Below are positions 22,536-26,812 of a stretch of DNA of 26,812 nucleotides, in pieces. How positions within the stretch are numbered: position 1 is the first letter of the stretch; each line of letters begins with the position of its first letter. The notes under the pieces are model-generated. The model ran no database searches. It was given only the letters and a program-made list of their open reading frames with translations, and was not told where the DNA came from. The DNA comes from Cytophagales bacterium (GTDB lineage: Bacteria; Bacteroidota; Bacteroidia; Cytophagales; Cyclobacteriaceae). The position numbers and the translations under genes are program-made. The DNA is taken from positions 1-26,812 of the forward strand of contig DNTA01000155.1 of NCBI GenBank assembly GCA_003500135.1, in the 5' to 3' direction.

Positions 22536-25397
22536 CTATCTGTTGCAAATTCCGGAATAGGGGCAGTATGTACATTTATCCTGGTCATCAGTTTGCGGGA
22601 ATGTTCCATCGGGATCGAATATCTTTTCTAAGAATTGCTGGAGTGACTGTTCAAACGCCGGAAAATATGGCAACATGTTGTCCACATAGTTCCAGTCGTG
22701 TCTTCCTCTTTTATGTTTCAGCCGTACATCGAAGTTGTGGGAATAGAGCTCTTTGATATTGTACAACCCTGCAAATAATGTGTTATAGTCATCACCGGGT
22801 TTGTTCCTGAAAATAAGCCCGTATAAAAAAGTTTGCATGGCGGCTTTATTTCTGTTCTTGTTTTCAGGGTCAAAAAGACCTTCTATGCTGTCAAAGTCTT
22901 TATTGTCGCTTCCGGTTTTATAATCCAATATGCGCACCGTTCCATCTTTTTGATCAATCCGGTCTATGATGCCACCAATTCTGACATTAATATTGTTTTT
23001 TGTCTTTTCAAATAATCTAATACTTAGTTCATAGCCTTTTTTGGGTCCTACTTCAATACCCAGAATATTAAAAGGGGCATATTTTTCGTCTTCCTCCAGC
23101 ACCTGCTTTGCCATTTTTTCTATTACGCTATGGGCCAAAACGTTCTGTCCGGCATACGCTATCTTATCCTCTTTACCAATATGAAAATGCTTTTCAAAAG
23201 CCTGATCTATAGCCTTCGGAAGTTCTTTTTTCAAATTTTGAAAGTCCACCTTTGTAATTGATGCGCTTGGTTTTTCTACATAAGGCATATAAAGATATTC
23301 CATGGTTAAATGCAGCAGGTTACCTAAAACCCTGGCATCGATGTCCTCTTCTACTTTCTCTTGTTCATACAAATTGATCACGTAGCGAAAGTAAAACCTC
23401 AGCGGGCAGTCCAGATAGGTGTTTAATGCTGATGGCGATAAAGTCTTTGGATTTTCTACCTTACTTGTATAACGCCATAATCGTTCCATCACGCGCTCAT
23501 TTTTCGGTATGGTAATCTTGTGGGCAGCAGGAAGCGCCACCTGGTTGGTATATGTCTTGCGAGAGAAGCTGAACTGTGATTCCCACTCTAATTGCTGCAC
23601 AAACCTGCTGACTTCACCTTTTTTCGTATTGGTATCGATGTTATTATGGATGATATGGACATTTTCTGCCCGCTGGACCAGGCGATAAAAAAGATAAGCA
23701 TAAATGGCATCAAGATGCTCCATTGTATTCATGCCATAAGCCTTGCGTAGATTATAGGGTACAAACGAAACCTGCGTGTTCGAAGGTGGTAGCAGGCCTT
23801 CATTTGCAGAAAGCAGGTATACATTATCAAAATCGAGGTTCCGCGTTTCCAGTAGTCCCATAATTTGTAATCCACGAAGGGGCTCTCCTTCAAAAGGTAA
23901 TCTCAAACCATGTGTTAATTGTCTGAAAAGCTTTAAAAATGCCTTGTTATCCAAATTAATTTCTGATTGATTCAGAAAGTCTTTTAATTGATTTAAAAGG
24001 GAAATAAATTGAAATATAAATTCGCTTTCCAAAGACTGTTCCTCTTCCGGGTCTACACAAAACTTCAATATTTCCTGCATCGTTTCAATTACAGCATCCT
24101 GACGGTCTGGGAATATGAGCAGCAGTTGCAAAAATGGGCTGTCTTTAATCCACTCAGAAACCTCAACAAAAACCAAATTCAGGTCGCCGACCTTTTTTAA
24201 TATTTCATGTACTTTATCATATAGGCGGCTATAAATGAAAGGATGACTAAGCAGCGCAGATAAAGAGCGATGATAAAAAAGTGTTTTATTGCCCTGCTGC
24301 TTCTTCTGCATATGCACTTCAAGCAGATTTTCAATGAAAGAATAACTCTGGGAAGCCCTGACAGGATATCCCATAGTGATATTGCTATTTTCAAGACGAT
24401 CGGGCAGGGCATGTAGCAGAGGAATGAGCAGCCTTTCGTCTGGAAGCACAATGGCCGTCCTTTCATCCAAAACGCCTTCTTTTTTAAGCAGTTGGGCCAA
24501 AACCTGAATTTGACCTGTATCTAATGGTGCGCTATGCACCTGAACTGATTTTGGTTTTTTAAAAGAGTTTTCAAATTCTTCTGACTCAAAACCTGGTCGT
24601 AAAACGGGCTTGTTCCTGAGCTCACGCAAAAACCTACCGGCTTCCTGTTTGTCATCTTCTAGGTAATATTTATCAGCATCCCACAAGATCCGGGCTTTTT
24701 TTTCTGAGATATACCAACTGATAATTTTTTCTTCGGCCACAGAAAGTGCATTGAAACCGGCAAATATGACGTTTTTAAAAGGTGATTTAAAGTTTGCGTC
24801 ATTAAGCGAGCTGGCTACCTGTCGATGGATCAACCCTTCATATCCAATATTCTTTTCCTGAAGTACAGCCTGATAATTTTCGTAAATGTCGGGTAGGTGG
24901 TTCCAAAGCTGCAGGTAATCCTGCTGGTGTTTTGATAGCTTTTCGCCGAAACTGGCCCAAAAGCTTTTAATGAGTTCTTTTTGTGCTTCATCCAGATAGT
25001 CAAACAGCTGGTCGAGATCTTTTATTTGTGCCAGGTTGCGAAATAAAACCCGGTGGTCGACCATAAATTTATCAAGGTCATCAAAGTCCTTTAACAGGGT
25101 TTCTCCCCAATAAAAAAAGGAGTCGAAGCTTTCTTTGCTTTTTTGATATTCTTTAAATACCCGGTACAGTTCGTAAATCAAAATCAGCCTGTCGGCAGGA
25201 TTGAGAACGGTATGCGCCTGAATGAATTCCCGGATATTCAACACCTGCGGTGCCCAAATCGGTCGAATGGTAGCTTTGGAGAGCTGTTTTTTAAAGAACA
25301 AACCAGCGCGTTTATTAGGGAAAACCACGCACAATTGCGGAGTCTGGCCCTGGTAGTGCTTCAATACATAGCTGGTAACTTTTTCTAAAAATGTCAT
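22536..25397 (-). CDS. addB: AddB-like helicase-nuclease subunit, PD-(D/E)XK family
   Basis: AddB pairs with AddA to process double-strand DNA ends for recombination. The 953-residue protein has a helicase-like region (about 1-640) in which LLETRNLDFDNVYLLSANEG resembles UvrD-family motif V, and a carboxy-terminal nuclease domain. The nuclease has GNLLHLTMEYLY, GIIDRID (Asp812) and ILDYKTG (Asp825, Lys827). Four cysteines typical of the AddB iron-sulfur staple are present: Cys664 (YLDCPLRFYF) and Cys942, Cys945 and Cys951 (CTYCPYSGIC). The amino end, beginning CVVFPNKRAGLFFKKQL, has no Walker A (GxxGxGKT) motif, unlike Bacillus AddB. The start ATG overlaps the addA stop by 4 bases, so translation is coupled. 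Identification as an AddB-type nuclease is firm, but helicase activity is doubtful. Confidence 0.88.
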   Translation of the reverse strand: MTFLEKVTSYVLKHYQGQTPQLCVVFPNKRAGLFFKKQLSKATIRPIWAPQVLNIREFIQAHTVLNPADRLILIYELYRVFKEYQKSKESFDSFFYWGETLLKDFDDLDKFMVDHRVLFRNLAQIKDLDQLFDYLDEAQKELIKSFWASFGEKLSKHQQDYLQLWNHLPDIYENYQAVLQEKNIGYEGLIHRQVASSLNDANFKSPFKNVIFAGFNALSVAEEKIISWYISEKKARILWDADKYYLEDDKQEAGRFLRELRNKPVLRPGFESEEFENSFKKPKSVQVHSAPLDTGQIQVLAQLLKKEGVLDERTAIVLPDERLLIPLLHALPDRLENSNITMGYPVRASQSYSFIENLLEVHMQKKQQGNKTLFYHRSLSALLSHPFIYSRLYDKVHEILKKVGDLNLVFVEVSEWIKDSPFLQLLLIFPDRQDAVIETMQEILKFCVDPEEEQSLESEFIFQFISLLNQLKDFLNQSEINLDNKAFLKLFRQLTHGLRLPFEGEPLRGLQIMGLLETRNLDFDNVYLLSANEGLLPPSNTQVSFVPYNLRKAYGMNTMEHLDAIYAYLFYRLVQRAENVHIIHNNIDTNTKKGEVSRFVQQLEWESQFSFSRKTYTNQVALPAAHKITIPKNERVMERLWRYTSKVENPKTLSPSALNTYLDCPLRFYFRYVINLYEQEKVEEDIDARVLGNLLHLTMEYLYMPYVEKPSASITKVDFQNLKKELPKAIDQAFEKHFHIGKEDKIAYAGQNVLAHSVIEKMAKQVLEEDEKYAPFNILGIEVGPKKGYELSIRLFEKTKNNINVRIGGIIDRIDQKDGTVRILDYKTGSDNKDFDSIEGLFDPENKNRNKAAMQTFLYGLIFRNKPGDDYNTLFAGLYNIKELYSHNFDVRLKHKRGRHDWNYVDNMLPYFPAFEQSLQQFLEKIFDPDGTFPQTDDQDKCTYCPYSGICNR

Positions 25398-26812
25398 CCC
25401 TTTACTTTAATAAGTTTACCGGCCACAACATACAGCAGATAGGCTGAAACATTTTGATGCCCCATTTCTCCCAAAAGCTTTTTATAGTTGAGCACTTGCT
25501 TTTTATGTGTACTCAATTCTTTTTCACTCTTAAAATCCACAACCACAGTTTCATTGGGTTTGATCATCACCCGGTCAGGTCTTCTCTCATGATCTCCCGG
25601 CACAATGATGCTACTTTCTGCCAGTACCTTCCATTCCCCTGAAAACCATTCGGCAACCTCAGGAAGGCCTAATATGCCACTGATGCGTTCGCTAAGCCAG
25701 GTCATTTGCTCATTATCAATGGTCCCATCGGCATTGAGTTGGTGTAGTTGTGCTTCCAGTTGGTCAGCATGCTGAAGATTGCTTAGCGCTTCATGCATTA
25801 AGCTCCCCATATTTAACCTGACAGATCTCTGGTCCGTCAACAGCCAGCCGGTTGACTTTCTTTTTATCGCAATTTTATTTTTCCACTGTTGTGAAATATA
25901 TTCAGGAATACCTACTGTTTGACTGGTTTGTATTGAAGTGGGTTTTTTATCCGGAACTAACTCACCATATGACCAGGGTTTGTCAGGTTGCCAGCCCAAA
26001 TACAATTCATTGCCCAGGTCTTTTTGTGTTTGCATGGTCTCATAGAGCAGGTCACCCACTGTTTCGATGTTGACTTCTCCTTCTTTGTTGTTCTTGGGTT
26101 GCGGCGCCGTGATAAAAAGTCGTTTTTTCGCTCTTGTCAGCGCTACATACATCAGGTTCAGGTTGTCGATATAGGTTTTTTGTAACTCCTGATAATAGAA
26201 ATCGGCAAAGTGGGTTTTGGTGAGTTTGCTGGAATATTTTACCGGAATAGCGCCTGCTTCGCTAAATCCTGATTGACGGCTGACAACCCAAAGGTAATTG
26301 GCATGCGAAGGTTCATGGTCCAGTTTCCATGAACAAAAAGGTATAATCACATTAGAAAATTCCAGTCCTTTCGATTTGTGAATGGTAATCACCTGCATGG
26401 CATCGGCGTTTTCAGGGCTTTGTATGGAAAGCTTATGACCCGATTCGTCCCACCAGTTGAGGAAAGACGGCAGATCACCTTTCTCATGGCTGAAGGTTTC
26501 CAGAACAGCATCCTGCAATCTTTGTAAAAAGGCGATTTCTCCGTCTTTTTTTGAGAGCTCCAATAGACTGATTAATTGTTCTACCAATTCGTAGATAGTC
26601 AGACTTCGCAGGTCATCAGAAAGATTTAAAATGGCTTCCGGCACATGCTCCAGAGGTTTTTTCTCATAAGTAACCTCGCTAAAAAGTTCATTTAAATTTT
26701 CATTGATATCAGGTTGACCGTGATGCCTGACCATCTGGTATTCGAAAGCCACATTCACCAGGGCAAGCTGGTCGTTGTTATCATGTAAACAACGAATGGC
26801 ATTGACTAGCAA
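25394..26812 (-). CDS. addA: AddA-like UvrD-family helicase/exonuclease, carboxy-terminal part
   Basis: Only the last 472 or so residues are inside the window; the gene continues past the right edge, and the TTG at the edge is not a real start. The visible part contains superfamily I helicase motifs: MQVITIHKSKGLEFSNVIIP (motif V region) and LMYVALTRAKKRLFI (motif VI), then a PD-(D/E)XK nuclease region with LMHEALSN and VVDFKSEKE. AddA is the ATP-dependent helicase and nuclease subunit acting with AddB at double-strand DNA ends. Its stop overlaps the addB start by 4 bases. A RecB identity is less likely given the AddB-type partner. Confidence 0.9.
   Translation of the reverse strand: MLVNAIRCLHDNNDQLALVNVAFEYQMVRHHGQPDINENLNELFSEVTYEKKPLEHVPEAILNLSDDLRSLTIYELVEQLISLLELSKKDGEIAFLQRLQDAVLETFSHEKGDLPSFLNWWDESGHKLSIQSPENADAMQVITIHKSKGLEFSNVIIPFCSWKLDHEPSHANYLWVVSRQSGFSEAGAIPVKYSSKLTKTHFADFYYQELQKTYIDNLNLMYVALTRAKKRLFITAPQPKNNKEGEVNIETVGDLLYETMQTQKDLGNELYLGWQPDKPWSYGELVPDKKPTSIQTSQTVGIPEYISQQWKNKIAIKRKSTGWLLTDQRSVRLNMGSLMHEALSNLQHADQLEAQLHQLNADGTIDNEQMTWLSERISGILGLPEVAEWFSGEWKVLAESSIIVPGDHERRPDRVMIKPNETVVVDFKSEKELSTHKKQVLNYKKLLGEMGHQNVSAYLLYVVAGKLIKVKG

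Overview
The window is ordinary-looking chromosome from a member of the Bacteroidota, most likely of the Cytophagales type. The evidence is the protein repertoire (short two-subunit CysD/CysN, cysteine-rich Rieske-like lipoprotein, trio of SurA/PpiD-like foldases, AddB-like protein without a P-loop), the rarity of Shine-Dalgarno sequences, and promoter-like motifs of the Bacteroidota TAnnTTTG type. I see no tRNA, rRNA, CRISPR array, insertion sequence or phage gene. The genus cannot be fixed from the sequence alone.

Layout. 1-390 is intergenic; its first ~266 bases are only about 11% G+C, with a sharp edge. prmC (391-1266, minus) diverges from ribD and msrC (1304-2826, plus), which overlap. 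An orphan arginine deiminase gene (3015-4223) converges with an uncharacterised secreted-protein gene (4275-5762, minus) on a perfect bidirectional terminator. cysQ (minus) diverges from a plus-strand run cysC-cysD-cysN-pheS-lipoprotein (6765-10996); a perfect 17-bp palindrome lies between them. CysD/CysN make APS, CysC makes PAPS, and CysQ removes the by-product PAP.

From 11016 to the end every gene is on the minus strand. In transcription order the first group is addA (partial) and addB, a double-strand-break repair helicase-nuclease. Next come a low-molecular-weight phosphatase and a fructosamine-3-kinase-family kinase, a pair linked to protein deglycation, behind the best promoter in the window. 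guaB follows, with a hairpin abutting its start codon and a terminator after it. The last group is a partner-switching module (membrane SpoIIE-type phosphatase, STAS protein, RsbW-like ATPase), running into three overlapping genes for envelope foldases/chaperones and ending with a MoxR-type AAA+ ATPase.

Most genes are recognisable housekeeping genes. The least explained items are the partner-switching module joined to the foldase trio, the Rieske-like lipoprotein that lacks the usual ligands and is coupled to pheS, the palindromes in front of cys genes and guaB, and the very A+T-rich tract at the left edge. I do not see a clearly new multi-gene system; the partner-switch/foldase arrangement is the best candidate for one with an undescribed role.
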